Below the pieces are notes generated by a model, which saw only the letters and a list, made by a program, of their open reading frames with translations, was not told the origin of the DNA and did not search any database. Shown here in pieces: positions 1-8,408 of a stretch of 64,000 nt of DNA. Each line of letters opens with the position of its first letter. Position 1 is the first letter of the stretch. The position numbers and the translations under genes were made by a program. Origin of the DNA: Alphaproteobacteria bacterium (GTDB lineage Bacteria; Pseudomonadota; Alphaproteobacteria; Rhodobacterales; Rhodobacteraceae); NCBI GenBank assembly GCA_030425185.1, contig JAUIAU010000007.1, forward strand, positions 57,319-121,318. Direction: 5' to 3'.

Positions 1-1
1 G

Positions 2-1030
2 GCGGCCGTCGGGGCGAGCCTGATCTCGCTGGCGCTCTTCCTCGCGTCCGGCACGTTCGGCGGTCTCGCGCTGTCCTTCGCCTTCATCGGCTTCGGGCGG
101 GCGCTCCGGTCGGGCACGCTCGATGCGTGGTTCCTCGAAACCTTCCGCGCCGCCGCGCCGGGGGTCGATGTCCAGCCCGCGCTGGCCCGGGCGCACTGGG
201 CCAATGCGATGGGCCTTGCGGTCGGGGCGGTGGTCGGGGGCCTGCTGCCGGACGTCTTCGGCGCGCTCGCGCTGCGTCACGGGGTCAGCGTCTATGACGT
301 GTCCTACGCCGCCAGCTTCGGGGTGATGCTGGGCGTGCTGGTCTACACGCTGGTTGCCATAGCCGAACCGCCCCGGCCAAAGACCGCCGGGGCGTTGTGG
401 CAGGGGTTCGCAAAGGTGCCCGCCGTGGTGACGGAGGCCGCGGGCCTCGCGCTGCGCCATCCGACGCTGTCGCTGTTGCTCGCGGGTCTCGCGCTGGTCC
501 TGATGGCGACGAACCCGGTCGAGGTACTCTGGCCGACCCACGTCAGGCCCATGCTGGACGGGGCCTATGGCAACACCGTCATCGGTGCCCTGACCGCGGG
601 CTATTTCTTCGCGATCGCGCTCGGGGCGGCGCTGTCGCCCCGGATCAGCCGGTTGGTCCGGCGGCGGCAGTCGGTAGCGCTTGTGGCGCTCACGGGCGGG
701 CTGGCGGTGGGGCAGGTTGCCCTCGCGATGCAGGGCGGACCCGCCGGGTTCGTCGGCGTCTTCCTGGTCTATTCCGTCCTTCTCGGGGCCATCGAGACGC
801 CTGCGAGCACCATCCTGCACCGCTGTGTGCAGGATGGTCAGAGGTCCACGACCCTGTCGCTGCGCTCGCTGGTCCAGCAGCTCGGGGCCGCAATCGGGCT
901 GGTCATCGCCGGGGCTGTGGCCGAGGCCTGGTCCACGCCGGTCGCGTGGATGGCAGGCGCGGTCTTTCTCCTGATCGCGATGCTTCTCACGCTTGTGCTG
1001 GCCCGGCGGCTGGCCGCCGAGGCGGGCTAG
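2..1030 (+). CDS. MFS transporter (5' partial)
   Basis: This is the C-terminal part of a major facilitator superfamily membrane transporter. The reading frame is open from base 2 to a TAG at 1030 (about 342 residues), and the start lies left of the window. Successive hydrophobic helices are visible, and the GRALRSGTLDAWFLE stretch resembles the conserved TM4/TM5 region of MFS drug/metabolite exporters. A central hydrophilic loop (TAGALWQGFAKVPAVV) separates the two six-helix halves. The first helices appear to be missing. The substrate cannot be read from the sequence. It converges on the C1-cluster activator gene, with only 20 bases between the stop codons. Confidence 0.8.
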   Translation, partial: AAVGASLISLALFLASGTFGGLALSFAFIGFGRALRSGTLDAWFLETFRAAAPGVDVQPALARAHWANAMGLAVGAVVGGLLPDVFGALALRHGVSVYDVSYAASFGVMLGVLVYTLVAIAEPPRPKTAGALWQGFAKVPAVVTEAAGLALRHPTLSLLLAGLALVLMATNPVEVLWPTHVRPMLDGAYGNTVIGALTAGYFFAIALGAALSPRISRLVRRRQSVALVALTGGLAVGQVALAMQGGPAGFVGVFLVYSVLLGAIETPASTILHRCVQDGQRSTTLSLRSLVQQLGAAIGLVIAGAVAEAWSTPVAWMAGAVFLLIAMLLTLVLARRLAAEAG

Positions 1031-1050
1031 CCGACGGTCGCCGCGCCGTC

Positions 1051-3102
1051 TCAGCCCCGGCGGCGGCGGCGTCCCCCGGCGTCGCCCCGGGCTGCCCCGG
1101 CGCCGAACCCGACCTGTGGCAGGCTGACCGCCTGTGCAAGATTGGGGAAGGGCGCGGTCGCGTGCGGGATCGCGTTGGCGGCGACGAAGTGTTCCTGGAA
1201 CCGCGGCTCGATCGCGGTCTCGACCTTGGTGATCGCCCGCACCCCGGCCTCGATCCGGCGGCGCGCGGCGCGGTTGCAGAGCGCGATGCGCGCCCCGGTC
1301 CCGGCGGCATTGCCCGCGCTCGTCACGCGGTCCAGCGGCGCATCGGGGATCATGCCCAGCACCATGGCGTGTTTCGGGCTGATATGCGCGCCGAAGGCCC
1401 CGGCGAGGACCACGCGGTCCACCGCGTCGACGCCGATCTCGTCCATCAGCAGCCGCGCGCCCGCGTAAAGCGCGGATTTCGCGAGCTGGATCGCGCGCAC
1501 GTCGCCCTGCGTCACGGTAATGACCGGCCCGCCGGTCGCGCTGCCGTCGTGCAGCAGATAGGCGTGCGTGCGTCCCTCGGGCAGGCTGCGCGGCGTGCCG
1601 GTCTGCTCGCCCGAGCCGATCAGGCCGGAGGGGTCCATCAGCCCAGCCATCCGCATCTCGGCGACCGCCTCGATGATGCCCGAGCCGCAGATGCCGGTGA
1701 CACCCGTGGCGGCGGTGGCCTCGGCAAAGCCTGGATCGTCGGACCACAGCTCGCAGCCGATGACCCGGAAACGGGGCTCCTTCGTCTCGGGATCGATCTC
1801 GACCCGTTCGATGGCGCCCGGTGCGGCGCGCTGGCCCGACGAGATCTGCGCGCCCTCGAAGGCCGGACCGGTGGGCGAGGAACAGGCCAGCACGCGGCTG
1901 CGGTTCCCGAGCAGGATCTCGGCGTTGGTGCCGACATCGACGATCAGGACGAGGTCGTCGGACTTGTCCGGCTCCTCCGACAGCGCGACGGCGGCGGCAT
2001 CGGCGCCGACATGACCTGCGATGCAGGGCAGGATGTAGACCTGCCCGCCGGGGTTCATCGCGGTGAGGTCCAGCGCGGCGGCGGCGAGGTCCAGCGCGGA
2101 CGAGGTCGCCAGCGCAAACGGCGCCTGTCCCAGTTCGACCGGATCGATCCCCAGCAGCAGGTGGTGCATCACCGGGTTGCAGACGAACACCGCCTCGACG
2201 ATGGTCCGGGCGTCGATCCCGGCCTCGGTCGCCAGTTCTCCAATCAGCGTGTTCAGCGCCGCGCGCACGGCGCGGGTCATCTCGGCATCGCCGCCGGGGT
2301 TCATCATCGCGTAGGAGACCCGACTCATCAGGTCCTCGCCGAAGCGGATCTGCGGGTTCATCAGGCCGGACGAGGCCAGCACGCGCCCGTCCGCAAGGTC
2401 GGTCAGGTGCGCCGCGATGGTCGTCGAGCCGAGGTCGATCGCAAGGCCGTGCAGGCCACCCTCGTGGAAGCCCGGCCAGACCTCGACGATCTTCGACGGA
2501 CCGCCCTCGCGCGGGGTCGAAAGCGCGACGGTGACCGTCCAGTCGCCCTTGCGCAGCGCGGGTTGGAGGCGGGCCAGCACCTGCAGGTCGGCCTGTGCGG
2601 GCGGCAGGTCGAAGGTTTCGGCCAGCGCCCGGTTCAGCCGCTCCAGATCGCCGGTCGGCTCGTGCATGTCCGGCTCCTGCACCGCCACGCAATACAGGCG
2701 CGTGGCCGGGTCCATCTCGATGGCGCGGGCGGTGGCGGCCTTGCGCACGACCTGCCGGTGGACCTGGCTCTCGGGGGGCACGTCCACGACGATGTCGCCC
2801 GCGACCTTGGCCTGGCAGCCGAGGCGGCGGCCGTCGATCAGGCCGCGGATGTCCTTGTAGCGCTGCTCGACCGCGTTCCACGGGCTCAGCGCGTCGGCGG
2901 CGACCGTGACCCCGTGTTTCGGGAAGTCACCGACCCCCGGCGTGATCTGGCACTTCGAGCAGATACCGCGCCCGCCGCAGACGGAATCGAGGTCGACCCC
3001 GAGTTGCCGCGCGGCGGTCAGGATCGGCGTGCCGACGGGAAAGCGGCCCCGCTTGCCCGACGGGGTGAAGATCACGAGGGGGTCTGGGCGGGTCTCGGTC
3101 AT
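1051..3102 (-). CDS. Ferredoxin-ASKHA corrinoid activation protein (RACo-like)
   Basis: A 683-residue protein that probably uses reducing power and ATP to return an inactivated cob(II)amide methyl carrier to cob(I)amide. The N-terminal 2Fe-2S ferredoxin domain shows Cys42-x5-Cys48-x2-Cys51 and a fourth Cys near residue 96. A linker/middle domain follows, then an ASKHA ATPase-like domain opening with GLAIDLGSTTIAAHL near residue 220 and a second phosphate motif, IVDVGTNAEI. The C-terminus is strongly basic (GGRRRRRG), like the tail of the neighbouring folate methyltransferase. Its ATG lies 7 bases after the cupin gene stop, so it is the last gene of the minus-strand C1 operon. Family assignment is firm; the partner corrinoid protein is not in the window. 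Confidence 0.85.
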   Translation of the reverse strand: MTETRPDPLVIFTPSGKRGRFPVGTPILTAARQLGVDLDSVCGGRGICSKCQITPGVGDFPKHGVTVAADALSPWNAVEQRYKDIRGLIDGRRLGCQAKVAGDIVVDVPPESQVHRQVVRKAATARAIEMDPATRLYCVAVQEPDMHEPTGDLERLNRALAETFDLPPAQADLQVLARLQPALRKGDWTVTVALSTPREGGPSKIVEVWPGFHEGGLHGLAIDLGSTTIAAHLTDLADGRVLASSGLMNPQIRFGEDLMSRVSYAMMNPGGDAEMTRAVRAALNTLIGELATEAGIDARTIVEAVFVCNPVMHHLLLGIDPVELGQAPFALATSSALDLAAAALDLTAMNPGGQVYILPCIAGHVGADAAAVALSEEPDKSDDLVLIVDVGTNAEILLGNRSRVLACSSPTGPAFEGAQISSGQRAAPGAIERVEIDPETKEPRFRVIGCELWSDDPGFAEATAATGVTGICGSGIIEAVAEMRMAGLMDPSGLIGSGEQTGTPRSLPEGRTHAYLLHDGSATGGPVITVTQGDVRAIQLAKSALYAGARLLMDEIGVDAVDRVVLAGAFGAHISPKHAMVLGMIPDAPLDRVTSAGNAAGTGARIALCNRAARRRIEAGVRAITKVETAIEPRFQEHFVAANAIPHATAPFPNLAQAVSLPQVGFGAGAARGDAGGRRRRRG

Positions 3103-3109
3103 GGTGTCC

Positions 3110-3658
3110 TTACTGGAGTGTGGCGTCCGTCTCGTCGAGGGCCGTCAGCAGGGCCAGTTGCTCGGTCTCCTGCTCCTGCGCAAGGGCCTCCGCGGCCACG
3201 GCCGCCGGGACGGGCACGGCATCGGGCCTCAGATGATAGGCGACCTCGTCGAAACTGTCGCGCGGGAAGACGTAGAAGAAGCTGCCCGGACCCTCGTCGG
3301 CAAAGACGCCGTGCACGGTGTCGCCGGGAATGAAGATCGCCGTGCCGGCCTCCAGCACGTGGGCGACGCCGTCCACCATCACGCGCAGGCGCCCGGTCAG
3401 CCCGAAATAGATCTCGTGCGGGGCGTGGCAGTGGAGCTCCAGCGTCTGGCCCGGCTCGAAATGCGCGATCCCGCAGGTCATCGACGCAGTCGGCGTCATC
3501 CCGGCCGAGAACAGCGTCTGCCAGGTCACCGTGCCGAAGGCGCGGTCGGCAAAGCTGTCGAGCGGGCACGCGGCGGCCGCGATCACGGTTGGACGCGCGG
3601 TCTCGATCGCCGGGGCGTCGGTGTCGGGCAGCAGCCCGGGAACGGGGGTGTCCGTCAT
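3110..3658 (-). CDS. Cupin domain protein
   Basis: A 182-residue single-domain cupin, a small beta-barrel that normally binds a metal. Cupin motif 1 is complete: G70-x5-H76-x-H78-x3-E82-x6-G. Motif 2 follows as GTAIFIPGDTVHGVF, with His116 as the fourth ligand. No signal peptide or membrane helix is present. The start chosen is the ATG at 3658, preceded by GAGAGG; an open frame upstream to 3925 lacks any conserved sequence. It sits between the folate methyltransferase and the RACo-like gene, tightly spaced to the latter. A role as a dioxygenase, isomerase or sensor in C1 or corrinoid metabolism is possible, but the substrate is unknown. Confidence 0.8.
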   Translation of the reverse strand: MTDTPVPGLLPDTDAPAIETARPTVIAAAACPLDSFADRAFGTVTWQTLFSAGMTPTASMTCGIAHFEPGQTLELHCHAPHEIYFGLTGRLRVMVDGVAHVLEAGTAIFIPGDTVHGVFADEGPGSFFYVFPRDSFDEVAYHLRPDAVPVPAAVAAEALAQEQETEQLALLTALDETDATLQ

Positions 3659-3807
3659 GGGAAAAGACCTCTCAGCCTGCGGGACGGGCGCACTTGGCCC
3701 GCCGTGCCACATTCCCTGTTTTGTCCTGCACGTCCGGTCGTTTCGCGTCACATCGCGGTCCGTCCGCGCCCGCCGCGATGCGGCAACGGGCGCGGACGGG
3801 CGAAGGG

Positions 3808-4785
3808 TCAGGCGGTGCGGCGGCGACGGCCGCCCCGACCCCCGGCGGCGCCTTGCGCGGCGCTCGCTTCGGGGAAGGGGGTGCCCTCGGCCACGGCGTC
3901 CATCACGCGGGCGAAGCGGATCCACTCGCCGCCGTTCGGGTCGTGGTTCATCAGGAAGTTGGCGGCGCGGATCGCCTCCATTTCCTGCGGGCGGACCGGG
4001 TTCATGATCGCGCTGGTCATGCCCGCGGCAATGGCCATCGGCAGGAAGGCCGCGTTGATCCCGTGCCGGTGCGGCAGGCCGAACGAGATGTTCGACGCGC
4101 CGCAGGTGGTGTTGACGCCCAGTTCCTCGCGCAGGCGCTTGACGAGCGTGAAGACCTGCCGCCCGGCCGAGCCCATGGCCCCGACCGGCATTACCAGCGG
4201 ATCGACCACGATGTCATGGGCGGGGATGCCGAAGTCGGCGGCGCGCTCGACGATCTTCTTCGCCACTGCGAAGCGCACGTCGGGGTCTTCCGAGATGCCG
4301 GTGTCGTCGTTCGAGATCGCGACCACGGGCACGTTGTATTTCTTGACCAGCGGCAGGATCTTTTCCAGCCGCTCTTCCTCGCCGGTGACCGAGTTCAGCA
4401 GCGGACGGCCCTGCGCGGCGGCGAGGCCGTTTTCCAGCGCGCCCGGCACCGAGCTGTCGATGCAGAGCGGCACGTCCACGATCGCCTGCACGCGCTCGAC
4501 GAGTTCGCGCATCAGCGGCGGTTCGACGAAGTTGTTGTCGGCGTAGCGCGGGTCCTCGGCCATCTTGTTGTTGAAGACGGCGCCCGAGTTGATGTCGAGC
4601 ACGGTCGCCCCGCAGGCCACCTGCTCGAGCGCGTCGCGCTCGACGGTGGTGAAGTCGCCGGCTTCCAGCTCGGCGGCCAGCTTCTTGCGGCCGGTCGGGT
4701 TGATCCGCTCGCCGATGACGCAGAACGGCTCATCAAAACCGATCACGACGGTCTTGGACTTGGATTCGAGGACAGTGCGGGTCAT
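3808..4785 (-). CDS. Methyltetrahydrofolate:corrinoid methyltransferase
   Basis: A 325-residue pterin-binding TIM barrel of the DHPS/MetH-pterin/AcsE/MtrH group. It would transfer a methyl group between a corrinoid protein and tetrahydrofolate. Visible signatures are VIGERINPTGRKK near the N-terminus, GATVLDINSGAVF, CIDSSVPGALENGL, LLNSVTGEEER, VVAISNDDTG and CGASNISFGLP, in the order expected for pterin binding. The C-terminus is an unusual glycine/arginine tail ending GGRGGRRRRTA. It lies 29 bases downstream of the MetF-like gene, so the two are probably co-transcribed. A 149-base gap follows before the cupin gene. The flow is probably from methyl-corrinoid to methyl-THF in demethylation of a quaternary amine or similar compound; this direction is inferred. 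Confidence 0.87.
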   Translation of the reverse strand: MTRTVLESKSKTVVIGFDEPFCVIGERINPTGRKKLAAELEAGDFTTVERDALEQVACGATVLDINSGAVFNNKMAEDPRYADNNFVEPPLMRELVERVQAIVDVPLCIDSSVPGALENGLAAAQGRPLLNSVTGEEERLEKILPLVKKYNVPVVAISNDDTGISEDPDVRFAVAKKIVERAADFGIPAHDIVVDPLVMPVGAMGSAGRQVFTLVKRLREELGVNTTCGASNISFGLPHRHGINAAFLPMAIAAGMTSAIMNPVRPQEMEAIRAANFLMNHDPNGGEWIRFARVMDAVAEGTPFPEASAAQGAAGGRGGRRRRTA

Positions 4786-4814
4786 GGGCGGGGTCCTTGG
4801 GTCAAGAAGAGGGG

Positions 4815-5744
4815 TCAGGCGCTGAGCGCCGCGGGCCGGCCGGAGGCGCCGGCATGGGTCTGCACCCAGTCGGCGGTGGTCTGGATGCCGCCGAGCGGGA
4901 AGAAATGGACCTGCGCGATGCCGAAGCCCGGGTGCGCGGCCTTGTGCATGGCGAGCGCGGTCAGGATCTCGTCGGGCTCGAAGGGCAGCACCAGCTTGGT
5001 GACGTCCTTGGCGCGGCGCCGGAGCACGCGCAGCGACGGGCCGACACCGCAGGCGACGGCGAACTTGATCATCGTCTGCAGCTTGGCCGGGCCCGCGATG
5101 CCGATGTGGATCGGCAGGCGGATGCCCTCGGCGGCCAGCCGGTCGGCCCAGGCGATCACCGGCTCGGCCTCGAAGCAGAACTGGGTCGCCATCGCCATCT
5201 CGGCGTCGGTGCGTTCGGAGAAGGCCTGCTTCCAGCGCAGAGCCTCCATCACCATCGCGTCGGACCCGTCGGGGTCGATGTCCTTGTTGCCTTCGGGGTG
5301 CCCCGCGACGTGCAGCCGGGTGAAGCCTGCCTTGTCGAAGAGGCCGGTCTCAATCAGTTGCATCGAGGAGTGGAAGTCGCCCTTTGGCTCGGTCACGCCA
5401 CCGGCCAGCAGCAGCGCCTCGGTCACGCCGGCCTCGCCCTGGTAGCGCGCGATCCAGTCGCCCAGCATCGTGGCATCGGCGATGATCCGGGCCGGGAAGT
5501 GCGGCATCACGGTAAAGCCTTCGCCGCTGATGCGCCGGGCGGTCGCGACCATGTCCTCGATCGGCGTGCCGTCGATATGGGCGATGTAGACCCTGGTGCC
5601 CTCGGGCAGCAGGGCGCGGAAATCCTCGATCTTGGCTGCGGTGCGCGGCATCACCTCGATGGAGTAGCCCTTGAGGAAGCCCTCGAGCGCATCGGCCGCC
5701 CCGGCGGCGGGTGCCGCGGATTTGCGGAATGGAAGAAGTGCCAT
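4815..5744 (-). CDS. Methylenetetrahydrofolate reductase family protein (MetF-like)
   Basis: A 309-residue MTHFR-type TIM barrel that interconverts 5-methyl-THF and 5,10-methylene-THF. Characteristic stretches are YSIEVMPRTAAKIEDF at the N-terminus (the position of the family's Glu), the central LLLAGGVTEPKGDF, LHVAGHPEGNKDIDP, ATQFCFEAEPVIAW and the C-terminal QVHFFPLGGI. The ATG at 5744 is preceded by a strong GGGAGGG ribosome site; the open frame extends 20 codons further without one. In a cluster with a corrinoid-dependent methyltransferase it is likely to run oxidatively, producing methylene-THF from methyl-THF, unlike biosynthetic MetF feeding MetH. Confidence 0.87.
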   Translation of the reverse strand: MALLPFRKSAAPAAGAADALEGFLKGYSIEVMPRTAAKIEDFRALLPEGTRVYIAHIDGTPIEDMVATARRISGEGFTVMPHFPARIIADATMLGDWIARYQGEAGVTEALLLAGGVTEPKGDFHSSMQLIETGLFDKAGFTRLHVAGHPEGNKDIDPDGSDAMVMEALRWKQAFSERTDAEMAMATQFCFEAEPVIAWADRLAAEGIRLPIHIGIAGPAKLQTMIKFAVACGVGPSLRVLRRRAKDVTKLVLPFEPDEILTALAMHKAAHPGFGIAQVHFFPLGGIQTTADWVQTHAGASGRPAALSA

Positions 5745-5787
5745 GAGTCCCTCCCTCAAGCGGGTCAGCGGCCCTGCGGGCCTGTGG

Positions 5788-6084
5788 TCAGTCGCGCCCG
5801 TCATTGGCGATGAGCATGCGCAGTCGCGCGTCGTCGTAGGCGGTCTCGAGGCGGGCGGCCTCGGCGGTGGCGACGTCTTCGGGGTCTCCGGCGACCTCGT
5901 AGGGCGGGGCCTTGCGCCACTCCGCGAGATAGGCGTCGGTGTCGCGCGCGCCGATCTTCATCGCACAGCGGTCGATCGCCTGCTCGAAGCGCTCGGGCAA
6001 CGGACGCTTGGCGCCGCGCCGGCCCTTGCCGACGATGACCTGTGCGGGGATGTCCCGCCAGTAGACGATGGTGACCTCGGGCAC
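5788..6084 (-). CDS. Small conserved protein of the 'virulence factor' family (PF13769-like)
   Basis: A 98-residue soluble protein beginning MPEVTIVYWRDIPAQVIVGK and continuing with an Arg/Lys-rich stretch and a helical C-terminal half (YLAEWRKAPPYEVAGDPEDVATAEAARLETAYDD). It resembles the small family named 'virulence factor' in Pfam, which in roseobacters accompanies MetF-like and folate/corrinoid methyltransferase genes. The name is historical and no virulence role is implied. It is the first gene of the minus-strand C1 operon, 43 bases ahead of the MetF-like gene. The conserved position suggests an accessory role in C1 transfer; its biochemistry is unknown. Confidence 0.7.
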   Translation of the reverse strand: MPEVTIVYWRDIPAQVIVGKGRRGAKRPLPERFEQAIDRCAMKIGARDTDAYLAEWRKAPPYEVAGDPEDVATAEAARLETAYDDARLRMLIANDGRD

Positions 6085-6350
6085 GTCCGACTCCGTTCTC
6101 TCGTTGGCGCGTTCATGCGGCTTTTCCGGGCGGCCGGACGCGAGATTTGCGACCGGTCACGCGAAATCCGCGACGTGGCCTGCAAAGGGATAGGGCCAAG
6201 CGCGCCCGGGGGCTACGGGCCGGGCGCTGAAATCTTCTCATCATGAACATGAGGCGGGCGGGGTGGACGCCCCGGCGGGCGGCGGCGAAGCTTGCACCGC
6301 GAAGGATTGCCGCGTAGCGTAACTGCAACACAGAGAGTTCGAGGTCCCCC
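6085..6350. promoter_or_regulatory. Divergent intergenic region of the C1 operon and ppx
   Basis: A 266-base non-coding region holding both promoters. Two dyads stand out. GATTT at 6144-6148 pairs with AAATC at 6164-6168 around an inner 8-base palindrome GACCGGTC at 6151-6158. CTCAT at 6237-6241 pairs with ATGAG at 6249-6253. Either could be an operator; no regulator can be named from the sequence. I saw no riboswitch fold. Confidence 0.4.
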
Positions 6351-7466
6351 ATGACGGCTCCGCGCACGTCCCGGGCGGGCCGCCACCTGAAACCGGTCGC
6401 GTCCGCCCGCCCTGACAGGCCCGATCCCGCCGATCTCTATGCGGCGCTGGACCTCGGGACCAATTCCTGTCGCATGCTGATCGCGCAGCCCAAGGGCAGC
6501 CAATTCCACGTCGTGGACAGCTTCTCGAAATCGGTGCAGCTCGGGCAGGGACTCGAGGCGACCGGGCGGCTGTCGCGCACCTCGATGGCGCGCACGGTGG
6601 GTGCGCTGAAGATCTGCCAGAAGAAGATTCACCGCCACGGCGTGCGCCGGATGCGGATGGTGGCGACCGAGGCCTGCCGCCGGGCCGAGAACGCGGGCGA
6701 GTTCCTGCGCCTGGTGGAACGCGACACCGGCCTGCAGTTGCAGATCATCAAGCCCGAGGAGGAAGCCCGCCTTGCCGTGGTTTCCTGCGCGCCGCTGGTC
6801 TCGACCCGGACCGAGCAGCTCCTCGTCGTGGACATCGGCGGCGGCTCGACCGAACTGGTGTGGATCGACCTCAGCCGGGTGCCGCGCCTCGACCGGCCCC
6901 GCGCCATCATGCGGCTGCACTCGGGATTTGACGGTGCCGCCAGCGACATCCCGGCGGCCAAGGTGGTGGACTGGATCAGCGTGCCGCTCGGCGTGGCGAC
7001 GCTGAAGGACCAGTTCGAGGACGTGAAGGACGACCCCGCGCGGTTCGCCCTGATGAGCTGGTTCTTCGAGGAAAACCTGTCCGAGTTCAGCCCCTACAAC
7101 GAGCCCGACCAGGTCCGCGACGGGTTCCAGATCATCGGCACCTCGGGCACCGTGACGACGGTGGCGGCCTCACACCTGGGGCTGAAGCGCTACGACCGGA
7201 ACAAGGTGGACGGTCTCAGGATGACCTCGGACCAGATCGACCGGGTGATCCAAAGCTACCTCGCGCTGGGACCCGTCGGGCGGCGCGAGGACCCGCGCAT
7301 CGGCCGCGACCGGCATTCGCTGATCATGTCGGGGGCGGCGATCCTGCAGGCGCTCCTGCGGGTCTGGCCCACCGACCGGCTGACGGTGGCCGACCGGGGG
7401 CTGCGCGAGGGACTGCTCTATGCGCAGATGAGCGCCGACGGCGTACTGGAAGACGGTCCGTTCTGA
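6351..7466 (+). CDS. Exopolyphosphatase/guanosine pentaphosphatase family protein (Ppx/GppA)
   Basis: A 371-residue ASKHA-fold phosphatase that would remove terminal phosphates from polyphosphate or convert pppGpp to ppGpp. The first phosphate loop is [14 protein letters not shown] near residue 30, and the second is [15 protein letters not shown] in the middle. EEEARLAV and [12 protein letters not shown] are also family-typical. At about 370 residues it is the short form, without the C-terminal HD-like half of E. coli Ppx. The ATG at 6351 follows GAGG. The 67-base gap to rlmE suggests co-transcription, an arrangement common in this order. Ppx and GppA activities cannot be separated by eye. 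Confidence 0.87.
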   Translation: MTAPRTSRAGRHLKPVASARPDRPDPADLYAALDLGTNSCRMLIAQPKGSQFHVVDSFSKSVQLGQGLEATGRLSRTSMARTVGALKICQKKIHRHGVRRMRMVATEACRRAENAGEFLRLVERDTGLQLQIIKPEEEARLAVVSCAPLVSTRTEQLLVVDIGGGSTELVWIDLSRVPRLDRPRAIMRLHSGFDGAASDIPAAKVVDWISVPLGVATLKDQFEDVKDDPARFALMSWFFEENLSEFSPYNEPDQVRDGFQIIGTSGTVTTVAASHLGLKRYDRNKVDGLRMTSDQIDRVIQSYLALGPVGRREDPRIGRDRHSLIMSGAAILQALLRVWPTDRLTVADRGLREGLLYAQMSADGVLEDGPF

Positions 7467-7533
7467 GCCGCCGGGGGTTGCGCCGCGCGCGGCTTCGGGG
7501 CAGGGCGACGGTTCAGGATACGGAACACGAGCG

Positions 7534-8268
7534 ATGGTCAAGAAACCCGGCACAAGCGGACGCGGCACGCGCGACCTGACCGTAAAGGTCAAGACGGCGC
7601 GGGGGCGCAAGAGCTCCTCGACCCGCTGGCTGCAACGCCAGCTCAATGACCCCTACGTGCAGGCGGCCCGGCGCGAAGGCTATCGCGGGCGCGCGGCCTA
7701 CAAGATCCTCGAACTGGACGACAAGTACCGCTTCCTCGTGCCGGGCGCGCGGGTGGTGGACCTCGGCTGCGCGCCGGGCGGCTGGCTGCAGGTCGCGGTG
7801 CGCCGGGTCAACGCGCTCGGCGAGACGTCCGGAAAGGCGCGCGGCACGGTTCTGGGGATCGACCTGCAGGAGGTGGAGCCGATCGCGGGCGCCGAGATCC
7901 ACGTTCTCGATTTTCTCGAGGACGGGGCCGACGACAAGGTCAAGGACTGGCTCGGCGGCGAGGCGGACGTGGTGATGTCGGACATGGCGGCGGCGTCCTC
8001 CGGGCACCAGCAAACCGACCACCTGCGGATCATCGCGCTGTGCGAGGCCGCGGCCGAGCTGGCCTTCGACGTTCTCAGTCCCGGTGGCACCTTCGTCGCC
8101 AAGGTCCTGGCCGGCGGGGCCGAGCAGGGGCTTCAGGCGACCCTGAAGAAGCGCTTCGAGAAGGTCGCGAACGTCAAGCCGCCCGCCAGCCGCAGCGACT
8201 CGTCGGAGAAGTTCGTGGTGGCGACGGGCTTCCGGGGGCGGGCGACGCCGGGGGAGTCCGGGACCTGA
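7534..8268 (+). CDS. rlmE: 23S rRNA (uridine-2'-O)-methyltransferase RlmE
   Basis: A 244-residue FtsJ/RrmJ-family enzyme that methylates the 2'-O of U2552 in the 23S A-loop during late 50S assembly. The SAM site is [16 protein letters not shown] (residues 74-89). The catalytic K-D-K-E tetrad is complete: Lys57 (GRAAYK), Asp150 (MSDMAA), Lys190 (FVAKVL) and Glu225 (SSEKF). An N-terminal basic extension of about 30 residues, rich in Lys/Arg, precedes the core as in alphaproteobacterial homologues. It follows ppx by 67 bases. Confidence 0.93.
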   Translation: MVKKPGTSGRGTRDLTVKVKTARGRKSSSTRWLQRQLNDPYVQAARREGYRGRAAYKILELDDKYRFLVPGARVVDLGCAPGGWLQVAVRRVNALGETSGKARGTVLGIDLQEVEPIAGAEIHVLDFLEDGADDKVKDWLGGEADVVMSDMAAASSGHQQTDHLRIIALCEAAAELAFDVLSPGGTFVAKVLAGGAEQGLQATLKKRFEKVANVKPPASRSDSSEKFVVATGFRGRATPGESGT

Positions 8269-8292
8269 AGGCGTGTGCGGTGGCGTGGTTTT

Positions 8293-8334
8293 ACACGCAT
8301 GACGTGTGTTTCGCATCTTGCACAACTCAAAGAT
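8293..8334. promoter_or_regulatory. Two dyads upstream of the Rrf2 regulator
   Basis: Two perfect inverted repeats lie between rlmE and the Rrf2 gene: ACACG-N5-CGTGT (8293-8307) and ATCTT-N10-AAGAT (8315-8319 with 8330-8334). The second has the AAGAT/ATCTT half-sites and spacing expected of an Rrf2/NsrR-type operator and lies about 75 bases upstream of the start codon, consistent with autoregulation. The first could also be a weak transcription stop for rlmE. Neither assignment is tested. Confidence 0.4.
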
Positions 8335-8408
8335 AGGAATTGTTTGCCCGTCAGCCGGGTGATACAGTCGAGGTGTCAACTTTCGGCATCGGCCGAGGAG
8401 TCCCGGCC

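Noticed and set aside
397..3333. Very long plus-strand open frame opposite the RACo-like gene
   Set aside because: It is an antisense shadow in GC-rich DNA; the minus strand has recognisable ferredoxin and ASKHA motifs.
5788..6084. Virulence determinant
   Set aside because: The family name is historical; the gene lies in a C1-metabolism operon.
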